64,000 bases of DNA from Pseudocoprococcus catus (GCF_902381825.1 NZ_LR698973.1:1-64000); one strand, 5' to 3'; counted from the stretch's first letter, positions 8,236-17,880 are shown. The notes: generated by a model from the sequence alone, not told the origin. Translations and numbers: made by a program.

Positions 8236-11200
8236 ATGAAACAAGAGTATTTTCTGGGACTGGACATGGGAACAGGCTCATTAGGATGGGCAGTGACAGA
8301 CAGTACATATCAGGTAATGAGAAAGCATGGTAAAGCATTATGGGGAACGCGTTTATTTGAAAGTGCTTCAACAGCTGAAGAGAGAAGGATGTTTAGGACA
8401 GCAAGGAGAAGATTGGACAGACGAAATTGGCGAATTCAGGTGCTGCAGGAGATTTTTTCAGAAGAAATATCAAAAGTTGATCCGGGATTTTTCTTACGAA
8501 TGAAAGAAAGCAAATATTATCCTGAGGATAAAAGGGATGCGGAGGGAAATTGTCCTGAATTACCATATGCTTTATTTGTAGATGATAATTATACTGACAA
8601 GAATTATCACAAAGATTATCCAACCATTTATCATTTAAGAAAAATGTTGATGGAAACAACAGAAATACCAGATATCCGGCTTGTCTATCTTGTTCTGCAT
8701 CATATGATGAAGCATAGAGGACATTTTTTGCTTTCAGGGGATATCAGTCAGATTAAAGAATTTAAGAGTACATTTGAGCAGTTGATTCAAAATATTCAGG
8801 ATGAAGAGTTGGAATGGCATATAAGCCTGGATGATGCTGCGATTCAATTTGTTGAGCATGTACTGAAAGATCGTAATTTGACCCGTTCTACTAAAAAATC
8901 CAGATTGATTAAACAATTAAATGCAAAAAGTGCTTGTGAAAAGGCTATTTTAAATTTATTGTCCGGTGGTACGGTAAAATTAAGTGATATCTTTAATAAT
9001 AAAGAATTAGACGAGTCTGAGCGACCGAAAGTCTCTTTTGCGGATAGTGGATATGATGATTATATTGGAATCGTTGAGGCTGAGCTGGCGGAGCAATACT
9101 ATATTATTGCGTCGGCAAAGGCGGTATATGACTGGTCGGTGTTAGTCGAAATTCTGGGAAATAGTGTTTCTATTTCGGAAGCGAAAATTAAAGTTTATCA
9201 GAAGCATCAAGCGGATTTGAAGACACTTAAGAAGATTGTTCGTCAATATATGACAAAAGAGGATTATAAGCGTGTATTTGTGGATACGGAAGAAAAGCTA
9301 AATAATTATAGTGCATATATTGGGATGACAAAAAAGAATGGAAAGAAAGTTGATCTGAAAAGTAAGCAGTGTACACAGGCGGATTTTTATGATTTTCTGA
9401 AAAAGAATGTGATAAAAGTTATTGACCATAAAGAAATCACACAGGAAATAGAGTCTGAAATTGAGAAGGAAAACTTTTTGCCTAAACAGGTAACTAAAGA
9501 TAATGGTGTTATTCCGTATCAGGTACACGATTATGAATTAAAGAAAATTCTTGATAATCTTGGAACGAGGATGCCTTTCATTAAAGAAAATGCTGAAAAG
9601 ATCCAACAGCTATTTGAATTTAGAATTCCTTATTATGTTGGGCCTCTTAACAGAGTGGATGATGGGAAAGATGGAAAATTTACATGGTCAGTAAGAAAAT
9701 CTGATGCAAGAATTTACCCATGGAATTTCACAGAGGTTATTGATGTAGAAGCCAGTGCAGAAAAGTTTATTCGTCGGATGACCAATAAATGCACCTATTT
9801 GGTGGGTGAAGATGTTCTTCCGAAAGATTCTTTAGTATACAGTAAGTTTATGGTTTTGAATGAGTTGAATAACTTACGCTTAAACGGTGAGAAGATTTCA
9901 GTAGAATTAAAACAAAGAATTTATGAAGAGTTATTCTGTAAATATAGAAAGGTGACGAGAAAAAAACTGGAGCGCTATCTCGTTATTGAGGGAATAGCAA
10001 AAAAAGGTGTAGAAATTACGGGGATTGACGGAGATTTCAAAGCGTCATTAACGGCTTATCATGATTTTAAAGAAAGATTAACAGACGTACAGTTGAGTCA
10101 AAGGGCAAAAGAAGCAATTGTATTGAATGTAGTATTATTTGGTGATGATAAGAAATTGCTGAAGCAGAGATTGAGTAAAATGTATCCAAATCTGACAACA
10201 GGCCAGTTAAAAGGAATTTGTTCTCTATCCTATCAGGGATGGGGAAGATTATCCAAAACGTTCTTGGAAGAGATAACAGTGCCTGCGCCTGGAACTGGAG
10301 AAGTTTGGAATATAATGACAGCTTTATGGCAGACAAATGATAATTTGATGCAGCTTCTAAGCCGAAATTATGGTTTTACAAATGAGGTAGAAGAATTTAA
10401 TACACTGAAAAAGGAAACGGATCTGTCCTATAAAACGGTAGATGAATTATATGTATCACCTGCAGTAAAACGACAAATTTGGCAGACGCTGAAAGTGGTT
10501 AAAGAAATTCAGAAGGTGATGGGAAATGCGCCAAAACGTGTTTTTGTTGAAATGGCCAGAGAGAAACAGGAGGGCAAGCGTTCAGATTCCCGAAAGAAAC
10601 AGTTAGTTGAACTGTATCGCGCATGCAAAAATGAGGAGAGGGATTGGATTACAGAATTAAATGCGCAGTCAGATCAGCAATTGCGAAGTGATAAATTATT
10701 CCTGTATTATATACAAAAAGGCAGATGCATGTATTCTGGAGAAACAATACAGTTGGATGAATTATGGGATAACACAAAATATGACATTGATCACATTTAT
10801 CCTCAATCTAAAACAATGGACGATAGCCTGAATAATCGTGTTTTGGTTAAGAAAAATTATAACGCTATTAAGTCAGATACATATCCTTTGTCATTAGATA
10901 TCCAAAAGAAAATGATGTCGTTCTGGAAAATGCTGCAGCAACAGGGATTTATTACGAAGGAAAAATATGTACGACTTGTCAGAAGTGATGAATTGAGCGC
11001 GGATGAATTAGCGGGATTTATTGAAAGGCAAATCGTGGAAACGCGGCAGAGTACAAAGGCGGTTGCGACCATTTTAAAAGAAGCTTTACCTGATACAGAA
11101 ATTGTGTATGTAAAAGCAGGAAATGTATCGAATTTCAGGCAGACGTATGAATTATTGAAAGTGCGTGAAATGAATGATTTGCATCATGCTAAAGATGCAT

Positions 11201-12252
11201 ACTTGAATATTGTGGTGGGAAATGCGTATTTTGTTAAATTCACAAAGAATGCAGCCTGGTTTATTAGAAATAATCCGGGTCGGTCTTATAATTTGAAACG
11301 CATGTTTGAATTTGATATTGAGCGTAGTGGAGAAATAGCGTGGAAGGCCGGTAATAAGGGTAGTATCGTTACAGTCAAAAAGGTTATGCAGAAGAATAAT
11401 ATTCTTGTTACCAGAAAGGCTTATGAGGTAAAAGGCGGTTTATTTGATCAGCAGATTATGAAGAAAGGGAAAGGTCAGGTACCAATTAAGGGTAATGACG
11501 AAAGACTTGCCGATATAGAGAAATATGGAGGTTACAATAAAGCAGCCGGAACGTATTTTATGTTGGTTAAATCGCTGGATAAAAAAGGCAAAGAGATAAG
11601 AACGATAGAATTTGTACCGCTTTATTTAAAGAATCAGATTGAGATAAATCATGAATCGGCGATTCAGTATTTGGCTCAAGAAAGGGGATTAAATTCACCA
11701 GAAATTCTATTGAGTAAGATAAAAATAGATACCCTTTTCAAAGTGGATGGCTTTAAGATGTGGCTGTCAGGAAGGACAGGTAATCAGCTGATTTTTAAAG
11801 GCGCAAATCAATTAATATTATCACATCAGGAAGCTGCGATTCTTAAGGGAGTAGTTAAATATGTGAATCGAAAGAATGAAAATAAGGATGCAAAGCTTTC
11901 AGAACGCGATGGTATGACTGAAGAAAAGTTGCTGCAGTTGTACGATACTTTCTTAGATAAATTGTCAAATACTGTTTATTCAATAAGATTATCTGCTCAG
12001 ATTAAAACATTGACGGAGAAGAGAGCTAAATTTATCGGTCTAAGCAATGAAGATCAATGCATTGTTTTGAATGAAATATTACATATGTTCCAATGTCAGA
12101 GTGGTTCTGCTAATTTAAAATTAATTGGAGGGCCAGGAAGTGCAGGAATTCTTGTGATGAATAATAATATAACTGCATGTAAACAGATTTCTGTTATTAA
12201 TCAATCTCCGACAGGCATTTATGAAAAAGAGATTGACTTGATTAAATTATGA
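8236..12252 (+). CDS. cas9: Cas9, type II-A CRISPR effector nuclease
   Basis: RNA-guided DNA endonuclease of 1338 aa, close to the 1368 aa of Streptococcus pyogenes Cas9. RuvC-I is GLDMGTGSLGWAV with Asp10. An Arg-rich bridge helix spans about residues 49-74 and a REC lobe follows to about 750. RuvC-II has Glu772 (VFVEMAREKQEG). HNH has the YDIDHIYPQS motif with His853. RuvC-III is NDLHHAKDAYL with His984 and Asp987. All catalytic residues are intact. The C-terminus aligns with the S. pyogenes end at NQSPTGIYEKEIDL, but the two PAM-reading arginines are absent (LVM in their place). RBS GAGAGG precedes the ATG. The stop codon overlaps the cas1 start (ATGA). The gene is AT-rich compared with the housekeeping genes around it. 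Confidence 0.97.
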   Translation: MKQEYFLGLDMGTGSLGWAVTDSTYQVMRKHGKALWGTRLFESASTAEERRMFRTARRRLDRRNWRIQVLQEIFSEEISKVDPGFFLRMKESKYYPEDKRDAEGNCPELPYALFVDDNYTDKNYHKDYPTIYHLRKMLMETTEIPDIRLVYLVLHHMMKHRGHFLLSGDISQIKEFKSTFEQLIQNIQDEELEWHISLDDAAIQFVEHVLKDRNLTRSTKKSRLIKQLNAKSACEKAILNLLSGGTVKLSDIFNNKELDESERPKVSFADSGYDDYIGIVEAELAEQYYIIASAKAVYDWSVLVEILGNSVSISEAKIKVYQKHQADLKTLKKIVRQYMTKEDYKRVFVDTEEKLNNYSAYIGMTKKNGKKVDLKSKQCTQADFYDFLKKNVIKVIDHKEITQEIESEIEKENFLPKQVTKDNGVIPYQVHDYELKKILDNLGTRMPFIKENAEKIQQLFEFRIPYYVGPLNRVDDGKDGKFTWSVRKSDARIYPWNFTEVIDVEASAEKFIRRMTNKCTYLVGEDVLPKDSLVYSKFMVLNELNNLRLNGEKISVELKQRIYEELFCKYRKVTRKKLERYLVIEGIAKKGVEITGIDGDFKASLTAYHDFKERLTDVQLSQRAKEAIVLNVVLFGDDKKLLKQRLSKMYPNLTTGQLKGICSLSYQGWGRLSKTFLEEITVPAPGTGEVWNIMTALWQTNDNLMQLLSRNYGFTNEVEEFNTLKKETDLSYKTVDELYVSPAVKRQIWQTLKVVKEIQKVMGNAPKRVFVEMAREKQEGKRSDSRKKQLVELYRACKNEERDWITELNAQSDQQLRSDKLFLYYIQKGRCMYSGETIQLDELWDNTKYDIDHIYPQSKTMDDSLNNRVLVKKNYNAIKSDTYPLSLDIQKKMMSFWKMLQQQGFITKEKYVRLVRSDELSADELAGFIERQIVETRQSTKAVATILKEALPDTEIVYVKAGNVSNFRQTYELLKVREMNDLHHAKDAYLNIVVGNAYFVKFTKNAAWFIRNNPGRSYNLKRMFEFDIERSGEIAWKAGNKGSIVTVKKVMQKNNILVTRKAYEVKGGLFDQQIMKKGKGQVPIKGNDERLADIEKYGGYNKAAGTYFMLVKSLDKKGKEIRTIEFVPLYLKNQIEINHESAIQYLAQERGLNSPEILLSKIKIDTLFKVDGFKMWLSGRTGNQLIFKGANQLILSHQEAAILKGVVKYVNRKNENKDAKLSERDGMTEEKLLQLYDTFLDKLSNTVYSIRLSAQIKTLTEKRAKFIGLSNEDQCIVLNEILHMFQCQSGSANLKLIGGPGSAGILVMNNNITACKQISVINQSPTGIYEKEIDLIKL

Positions 12253-13121
12253 GCTGGCGAATTATAGTTATCTCAAAACGTGCGAAGTTGGATTTACAAT
12301 TGGGTAAGATGGTTGTTCGTAGTGATGAGATAACAAAGATTGTATTAAGTGAGATTTCAACAATTATCATTGAATCAACGGCGGTATCTATTACCGCCAG
12401 TCTGATTTCAGAATTGGCAAAACGAAAAATTAAAGTTATTTTCTGTGATGAGAAAAGAAATCCTTCTTGTGAGTTGGTGAATTATTATGGCAGTCATGAT
12501 ACGAGCAACAAAATTCGTAAGCAAATTGCCTGGAAACAACAAACAAAAGAAGCGATATGGACGGAAATTGTTACGGACAAAATACGAAAACAAAAGGATT
12601 TGCTGGAATTATTGAGGAGGAAAGAGTCTGCACTATTAGATACATATTTAAAGAAAATTACCTGGAATGACGGGACAAATCGAGAGGGGCATGCGGCGAA
12701 GGTTTATTTTAATTCGCTATTTGGATTGGATTTTACACGGACGGAAGACAGCTTGATTAATGCGGCATTGAATTATGGCTATTCTGTTTTGATGTCAGCC
12801 TTTGCAAGAGAAATCGTAGCGAGCGGTTATTTGACGCAATTAGGAATTTTTCATGATAATATGTTCAATCAGTTTAATCTGGCGTCAGATTTGATGGAAC
12901 CATTTAGAATCCTAATAGACCGTGAAGTTTTGATGATGACCTTGGAAGTGTTTCAACATTCAGAAAAGATGCAGCTTGTCAATGTTCTGAATCATGAAGT
13001 ACGGATTGACGGCAAGGTTCAATATGTTAATAATGCCATTAAGATTTATTGCAAAAGCGTTTTTGATGCATTAAGTGAAGATGATAGTGCGTTGATTCGA
13101 TTTTATAAGATTGAGTTATAG
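12249..13121 (+). CDS. cas1: Cas1 integrase
   Basis: 290-aa type II Cas1, the metal-dependent integrase that inserts new spacers at the leader end of the array as a complex with Cas2. An N-terminal beta domain (about 1-80) contains the strands around [19 protein letters not shown]. The C-terminal helical domain carries the three metal ligands: Glu146 in [11 protein letters not shown], His202 in [12 protein letters not shown] and Glu217 in DLMEPFR. Length and residue positions are close to those of S. pyogenes Cas1 (Glu149, His205, Glu220). It overlaps cas9 by four bases and cas2 by eleven, so the cas genes are translationally coupled. Confidence 0.96.
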   Translation: MSWRIIVISKRAKLDLQLGKMVVRSDEITKIVLSEISTIIIESTAVSITASLISELAKRKIKVIFCDEKRNPSCELVNYYGSHDTSNKIRKQIAWKQQTKEAIWTEIVTDKIRKQKDLLELLRRKESALLDTYLKKITWNDGTNREGHAAKVYFNSLFGLDFTRTEDSLINAALNYGYSVLMSAFAREIVASGYLTQLGIFHDNMFNQFNLASDLMEPFRILIDREVLMMTLEVFQHSEKMQLVNVLNHEVRIDGKVQYVNNAIKIYCKSVFDALSEDDSALIRFYKIEL

Positions 13122-13431
13122 ATTTATGAGGGTATTGGTGTTTTTTGATTTACCGACAATAACGGGAGAAAATCGCAGAGCTTACACAAAATTTAGAAAG
13201 TTCCTTTTAAAAAGTGGTTTTATTATGCTTCAGGAATCAGTGTATTGTAAATTGGCTTTAAATCAGACGGCTGTTAAAGCAATTGTAGAAAATGTACGAA
13301 AAAATAAGCCGGATGAAGGACTAATCCAATTATTAGCGGTCACGGAAAAGCAGTATGCGAAAATGGATTTGATTATAGGTACAGTGAAAAGTGAAGTGTT
13401 GGATAGTGATGAGAGGTTGGTGATTTTATGA
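13111..13431 (+). CDS. cas2: Cas2, adaptation complex subunit
   Basis: 106-aa ferredoxin-fold protein that bridges two Cas1 dimers during spacer integration. The start chosen is TTG at 13111, giving [20 protein letters not shown]; this matches the MSYRYMRM-type N-terminus of streptococcal type II-A Cas2. An ATG at 13126 ([11 protein letters not shown]) is the alternative. The [19 protein letters not shown] block is typical of the family. The gene starts within the end of cas1 and its last four bases overlap csn2. Confidence 0.94.
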   Translation: MSYRFMRVLVFFDLPTITGENRRAYTKFRKFLLKSGFIMLQESVYCKLALNQTAVKAIVENVRKNKPDEGLIQLLAVTEKQYAKMDLIIGTVKSEVLDSDERLVIL

Positions 13432-14099
13432 AAATGGTTCATTCGGAGCTTTCTGGTGAAATAATTTCTGAGTCAGCTGCGTTTACTGAATGGATTATTG
13501 AATCACCAAAAGATTTTTCAGAATATTTACATGAATTGTACTGTCAATATGAAAAAGATGAGGGCCGGTTTGTTTTATCACAGAGAGATAAGATTCTTGA
13601 GCTGTCAAAATATCTTGAAATTATTGTCAATCCATTTACAGTGGAGATTAACAGTAGAAAGATATTAAATAAACTATATATAAAATTGGAGAAGGTTTCT
13701 AAGGAAGAACAAATGTATGAAGAGACGTTGAAATTGACGGCTTATATTCATGAATATTTAATGCAGTTAGAACAACAAACAAATTATATATTATCATTTG
13801 ATGACAATTTGGAAATTCCTGCATTGTTAAAAGCGGTAGGGATTAAGCATGAGGAAATGGAAGATGATTTTTTCGAAAGAATAATACGATATGTAAAAAT
13901 TGCAGTTGAAGTTTTATCAACAAAGGTATTTGTTTTCGTAAATATCAGGAGCTATTTGACAGATGAACAGATACAGGAATTGATTAAGGAAATTAGATAT
14001 CAGGAGGCGAAAATTCTGTTTATGGAAAGTCAAGAAAGAGCTTGCCTGGAAGGAGGAATGCGGTATATTATAGATAGAGATGGTTGTGAAATCTATTAA
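13428..14099 (+). CDS. csn2: Csn2, type II-A adaptation protein
   Basis: 223-aa protein of the short Csn2 family, which forms a ring around DNA ends and is needed for spacer acquisition in type II-A systems. The conserved block [19 protein letters not shown] followed by [18 protein letters not shown] is visible at about residues 42-85. The rest is helical and acidic, with [19 protein letters not shown] near the C-terminus as in other Csn2 proteins. Its presence and position after cas2 define the subtype as II-A. It overlaps cas2 by four bases and is followed directly by the CRISPR leader. Confidence 0.92.
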   Translation: MKMVHSELSGEIISESAAFTEWIIESPKDFSEYLHELYCQYEKDEGRFVLSQRDKILELSKYLEIIVNPFTVEINSRKILNKLYIKLEKVSKEEQMYEETLKLTAYIHEYLMQLEQQTNYILSFDDNLEIPALLKAVGIKHEEMEDDFFERIIRYVKIAVEVLSTKVFVFVNIRSYLTDEQIQELIKEIRYQEAKILFMESQERACLEGGMRYIIDRDGCEIY

Positions 14100-14160
14100 A
14101 ATCACACAGCTTGGGTACCTTGTTTTATGCAGGTGATAGCATTTCATTTTTGAATTTGAG
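14100..14160 (+). promoter_or_regulatory. CRISPR leader with leader-anchoring sequence
   Basis: 61 bp between csn2 and the first repeat. Its last seven bases are ATTTGAG (14154-14160), the leader-anchoring sequence known to direct Cas1-Cas2 to the leader-repeat junction in type II-A systems. At 14109-14119 GCTTGGGTACC is an inverted near-copy (10 of 11) of the repeat's 3' end. No convincing -35/-10 pair was found for array transcription. Confidence 0.8.
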
Positions 14161-15186
14161 GTTTGAGAATGATGTAAAAATGTATGGTACTCAAGCTCAT
14201 GTCTTTAAATCTTAGACATCCTCTTTGTTTGAGAATGATGTAAAAATGTATGGTACTCAAGCGGTTTTATCTCCAGGCCCAACTCCTCTCTGGTTTGAGA
14301 ATGATGTAAAAATGTATGGTACTCAAGCAACAATATCCTCTTTCATCTATCTCCTGCTGTTTGAGAATGATGTAAAAATGTATGGTACTCAAGCATTTCC
14401 TACAGCATAAGGGTCAAAAAATCCGTTTGAGAATGATGTAAAAATGTATGGTACTCAAGCTTAATCTACATACTTTATATCCAAACATGCGTTTGAGAAT
14501 GATGTAAAAATGTATGGTACTCAAGCTTTATACGGGCCTTCAAATTTCTGACATCCGTTTGAGAATGATGTAAAAATGTATGGTACTCAAGCAACAGCAG
14601 AAACAATAACGTCTATATCATTGTTTGAGAATGATGTAAAAATGTATGGTACTCAAGCCGCGTCCCATCCTTCCACTTCGCCGGTCGTGTTTGAGAATGA
14701 TGTAAAAATGTATGGTACTCAAGCTGGGCGGACGCCGAAAGAAGACTATCGGCAGTTTGAGAATGATGTAAAAATGTATGGTACTCAAGCTCTTAACACG
14801 CATACCAGAACACCACTTCCGTTTGAGAATGATGTAAAAATGTATGGTACTCAAGCATTGGAGGAGTTGTCGGAATATGACCCATTGTTTGAGAATGATG
14901 TAAAAATGTATGGTACTCAAGCTGCTGTACAAGGCTTCAATGATTCCATGACGTTTGAGAATGATGTAAAAATGTATGGTACTCAAGCCCGGAATATCTC
15001 CGGCTCTGGCATACATTAGTTTGAGAATGATGTAAAAATGTATGGTACTCAAGCTGCTGTGTTTTTTGCTGCATTGTTTCCGGTGTTTGAGAATGATGTA
15101 AAAATGTATGGTACTCAAGCATTCTATCGCCTATCAGTTTTACGGCGACAGTTTGAGAATGATGTAAAAACATATAGTATGTAATT
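14161..15186 (+). CRISPR. Type II-A CRISPR array, 15 intact repeats
   Basis: The 36-bp repeats begin GTTTGAGAATGATG and end TATGGTACTCAAGC. They occur every 66 bp from 14161 to 15120 (15 identical copies), with 30-bp spacers between them. The 16th copy, at 15151, keeps the first 20 bp and then diverges. All 15 spacers differ, with mixed base composition. The leader is on the cas side, and degeneration at the far end confirms polarity. The repeat ends GTTTGAG and CTCAAGC can pair (one G-T). The anti-repeat at 8137-8177 matches this repeat. Spacer targets cannot be named without a search. Confidence 0.99.
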
Positions 15187-15214
15187 TATTTTTGATTCAT
15201 CCTCCCATGCGAGG

Positions 15215-15231
15215 GTTTGAGAATGATGTAA
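15215..15231 (+). repeat. Truncated CRISPR repeat remnant
   Basis: GTTTGAGAATGATGTAA is identical to the first 17 bases of the repeat. It lies 64 bp after the degenerate 16th repeat, close to the 66-bp period. It marks an older, eroded trailer end of the array. Confidence 0.8.
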
Positions 15232-15248
15232 TGGTATTAAAACAGGTT

Positions 15249-15279
15249 ATTCCCTGTCGTTTGTGATAGGGAATTTTAG
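15249..15279 (+). terminator. Putative array terminator
   Basis: TTCCCT (15250-15255) and AGGGAA (15268-15273) around a 12-nt loop are followed by TTTTAGT. This is a modest hairpin, placed between the array and the Mrr gene, that could end pre-crRNA transcription. Confidence 0.45.
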
Positions 15280-15309
15280 TATATAAGGAGAGAATAACTA
15301 GGAGGCAGA

Positions 15310-16206
15310 ATGGCAGTACCAAAGTATTATGAAATGTATCATTCTTTTCTTCAGAGTTTATCGGATGGCGAAGAGCATCCGTATTCAGATGTCAAAAAGA
15401 AAGTAATAGAAGATTTTAAGCTGACAGATATAGAACTGGCAGAGCTGCTGCCAAGTGGAAAACAGCCTGTGTTCAGCAATCGCATTGGATGGTGCAGAAC
15501 GTATCTGAAAAAGGCGGGGTTGATAGAAAGTCCGACAAAAGCGCATTTTATGATTACAAAATCAGGAAGAGAAGTATTGAAATCAGGGAAAAAAATTACC
15601 AATGAGGTTCTTAGAGAATTTCCTTCTTTTGTAAAGTTTATTGACGGTGATACCAAGAAAGTTAAAGATACTGCAGAAGAAAAGGATTCTTTAAACACTG
15701 ATGAGACACCGCAGGAGACTTTGGAGCGGGTGTATGGAGAATTAAATAATGTCTTAAAAGATGAACTTTTAACTCGGATTCACGAAAAATCGCCGGATTT
15801 CTTTGAAAAAATGGTGGTTGAGCTGATGGAAAAGATGGGATACGGCCGTGGTCAGATTACCCAGAAAAGCAGAGATGAGGGAATAGATGGCATGGTGTAT
15901 CAGGATAAATTGGGTTTTGATGTTATCTATATTCAGGCAAAGCGATATGATTTGGAAAAAACGGTTGGACGTCCGGAACTTCAGAAGTTTGGAGGCGCCA
16001 TACCGGAGAAGAATGCTAAGGGTTTATTTGTGACAACCGGCAGATTTTCTCCGGATGCACAGAAGTATGCCAATGACCGGCATATTATTCTTATTGACGG
16101 ACAGCATCTGGCAGAGCTAATGATTGAACATGATTTTGGTGTCAGCACAGAGTATACCTATCGGATCAAACGAATCGATATGGATGTTTTTGAAGAGGAA
16201 GACTGA
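15310..16206 (+). CDS. mrr: Mrr-type (type IV) restriction endonuclease
   Basis: 298-aa nuclease of the Mrr family, which cleaves methylated or otherwise modified foreign DNA. The N-terminal winged-helix Mrr_N domain (about residues 5-95) contains FSNRIGWCRTYLKKAGLIE. A charged linker runs from about 110 to 145. The C-terminal Mrr_cat PDDEXK domain (about 155-290) carries Asp193 in DEGIDG and the QAK motif with Lys211, then GRPELQKFGGAI and GLFVTTGRFSPDAQKYA. Domain order and length are as in the family. TAGGAGG precedes the ATG. Its place beside the CRISPR array makes this a small defence island. No methyltransferase is adjacent, as expected for type IV. Confidence 0.9.
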   Translation: MAVPKYYEMYHSFLQSLSDGEEHPYSDVKKKVIEDFKLTDIELAELLPSGKQPVFSNRIGWCRTYLKKAGLIESPTKAHFMITKSGREVLKSGKKITNEVLREFPSFVKFIDGDTKKVKDTAEEKDSLNTDETPQETLERVYGELNNVLKDELLTRIHEKSPDFFEKMVVELMEKMGYGRGQITQKSRDEGIDGMVYQDKLGFDVIYIQAKRYDLEKTVGRPELQKFGGAIPEKNAKGLFVTTGRFSPDAQKYANDRHIILIDGQHLAELMIEHDFGVSTEYTYRIKRIDMDVFEEED

Positions 16207-16247
16207 ACATTTATAGTATAAAAGATAGTATAGACGAAAGGACTTTT

Positions 16248-16589
16248 ATGAACATACAGATTTTCGGCACATCAAAGTGCTTTGATTCAAAGAAGGCCAT
16301 GCGTTATTTCAAGGAGCGCGGCATTAAGTATCAGTGGATTGATATGAAGGAAAAGGGGCTCAGCAAAGGGGAGTATACAAAGGTGAAACAGGCTGTAGGC
16401 GGTCTGGATGCTATGCTGAATCCGAAGTGCAAGGATCAGGATACACTGGCGCTGATCCGGTATATTGCAGATGAAGACAAGGATGAAAAGGTGTTGGAGA
16501 ATCAGCAGGTATTAAAGACACCGATTGTCCGAAACGGTACGTTGGCAACGGTGGGTTATCAGCCGGATGTATGGAAAGGCTGGAAGTAG
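16248..16589 (+). CDS. ArsC/Spx-family thioredoxin-fold protein
   Basis: 113-aa protein of the ArsC/YffB/Spx-like family. The N-terminal strand and active-site loop read IQIFGTSKCFDSKKAMRYF, with a single redox cysteine near residue 12. KTPIVRNGTLATVGYQPD near the C-terminus is the family's cis-proline region. Classical arsenate reductases have further conserved arginines that are not obvious here, so arsenate reduction is doubtful; a glutathione-independent disulfide role or a regulatory role is possible. It is followed after 6 bp by the transglutaminase-like gene, so the two are probably co-transcribed. Confidence 0.75.
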   Translation: MNIQIFGTSKCFDSKKAMRYFKERGIKYQWIDMKEKGLSKGEYTKVKQAVGGLDAMLNPKCKDQDTLALIRYIADEDKDEKVLENQQVLKTPIVRNGTLATVGYQPDVWKGWK

Positions 16590-16595
16590 GACAAG

Positions 16596-17693
16596 ATGGA
16601 ACCGTATTATTATCAACAGATGAACAAGCAGAAGCAGGCGGTGTATCATGCCATTTTGCAGGGAATCACAGCCCTGGCGGATGAGTTTCAGATTCCTGCA
16701 ATAGAGGGATCGGAGCTCTATGATGTATTTTTTCAGTTGCGGCTGGATCATCCGGAGATTTTTTGGGCTACAGGATTCAAGTACAAATATTTCAAAGATT
16801 CACCGAATTATATTTTTATACCGGAGTATATTTTTGAGAAGAACAAAATCCGTGAACATCAAAGAGCTTTAAAGGCCAGAGTGGACAAGTTGATACGTCC
16901 GGCGAAGCATTTGTCGGACATAGAGAAGGAAAAATATATCCATGATTTTGTTTGTGAGAATGTACGTTATGATAAGCTGAAAAAGGCCTATTCCCATGAG
17001 ATAATCGGGCCTCTTGGACAGGGGGTCGGTGTCTGTGAAGGCATTGCTAAGTCAGTGAAAATTCTGTGTGATGCACTGAATCTCTGGTGCATCATAGCCA
17101 TTTGCGGAAATAATCCTGAAAAAGGTATTAAGTACAGACATACCTGGAATATTATCCGGCTGGATGGAAAGTATTATCATCTGGATGCCACATTTGACAA
17201 CAGTCTCGGGCGCAGTGGAAGCGGTGCACCGGAGATTCGTTATGATTATTTCAATTTGGACGATAAAGCTGTATTCAGGGATCATGAGCCGTTGATTGCG
17301 CCGGCACCTGCATGTACTGACAACAGCCGTTTTTATTACAAAGAGAAGAAGCTGTCTTTTACAAAGACAGAGGAGGTATATAAGCGTTTCCTTCAGGCGG
17401 CCAAAAAAGGAAAAACATTGACCTTTCACTGGAGGGGCGGTTATCTGACCCGGGAAGTACTGGAGGAATTGTTAGATTTGATGCAACAGGCCGGTGCAGT
17501 AAAGAATAAAACAGCTGTGGTTGGTTTGAACTGGGCCCAGGCAGTGCTGCGGCTGCATTATGTGGAGAGTGCGGAGGCAGGCGATGAGAATGCAGAAGCA
17601 GCGAATGGTGCAATCGGAAAGGGAACGCATAAGGCAAAAATTGACGTGACCATGGAAGATGCCAATGAAGGCGAGCAGATTGAGACGGATTAA
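16596..17693 (+). CDS. Transglutaminase-like domain protein
   Basis: 365-aa protein without signal peptide or membrane segment, so probably cytosolic. The central domain (about residues 100-215) has the transglutaminase/protease-like catalytic triad: Cys147 in GVGVCEGIAKSVKILCD, His182 in YRHTWNIIRLDG and Asp197 in YYHLDATFDN. An N-terminal region of about 100 residues and a C-terminal region ending in an acidic Glu/Ala-rich tail have no function I recognise. Such bacterial proteins usually act as peptidases or amidases rather than cross-linkers. The substrate is unknown. It follows the ArsC-like gene closely and is ended by a terminator. Confidence 0.75.
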   Translation: MEPYYYQQMNKQKQAVYHAILQGITALADEFQIPAIEGSELYDVFFQLRLDHPEIFWATGFKYKYFKDSPNYIFIPEYIFEKNKIREHQRALKARVDKLIRPAKHLSDIEKEKYIHDFVCENVRYDKLKKAYSHEIIGPLGQGVGVCEGIAKSVKILCDALNLWCIIAICGNNPEKGIKYRHTWNIIRLDGKYYHLDATFDNSLGRSGSGAPEIRYDYFNLDDKAVFRDHEPLIAPAPACTDNSRFYYKEKKLSFTKTEEVYKRFLQAAKKGKTLTFHWRGGYLTREVLEELLDLMQQAGAVKNKTAVVGLNWAQAVLRLHYVESAEAGDENAEAANGAIGKGTHKAKIDVTMEDANEGEQIETD

Positions 17694-17744
17694 TTGTGTA
17701 ATATATAAAATAGCATAAATGTAAAACAGCATAAATGATTATCA

Positions 17745-17777
17745 GCCCCGGAACGACAATGTTTCGGGACTTTTTGC
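17745..17777 (+). terminator. Intrinsic terminator
   Basis: CCCGGAAC and GTTTCGGG (one G-T pair) around a 6-nt loop are followed by ACTTTTTG. It ends the ArsC-like/transglutaminase-like pair. Confidence 0.75.
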
Positions 17778-17851
17778 ATGCAGAAAAGGTATTTCGACTT
17801 GTGGATTAGGTGTTGTGTCGATGATTGGAAAATGTTGCAGGAAACATAAAT

Positions 17852-17880
17852 TTGACAAAAGAGTAATAATATGATATATT
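17852..17880 (+). promoter_or_regulatory. Sigma-A promoter for the SH3/3D protein
   Basis: TTGACA (17852-17857), a 17-bp spacer and TATATT (17875-17880). The resulting leader is about 100 nt and contains a GTAAAA/TTTTAC hairpin just before the AGGAGG ribosome site. Confidence 0.75.

Noticed and set aside
14161..14196. Promoter inside each CRISPR repeat, as in some type II-C arrays
   Set aside because: TTGAGA and TATGGT in the repeat are only 14 bp apart and there is no proper extended -10.
14225..15173. Open frames on both strands with a repeated FENDVKMYGTQA or STIHFYIILK unit
   Set aside because: They are translations of the CRISPR repeats. The 66-bp period is a multiple of three, so frames stay open by chance.
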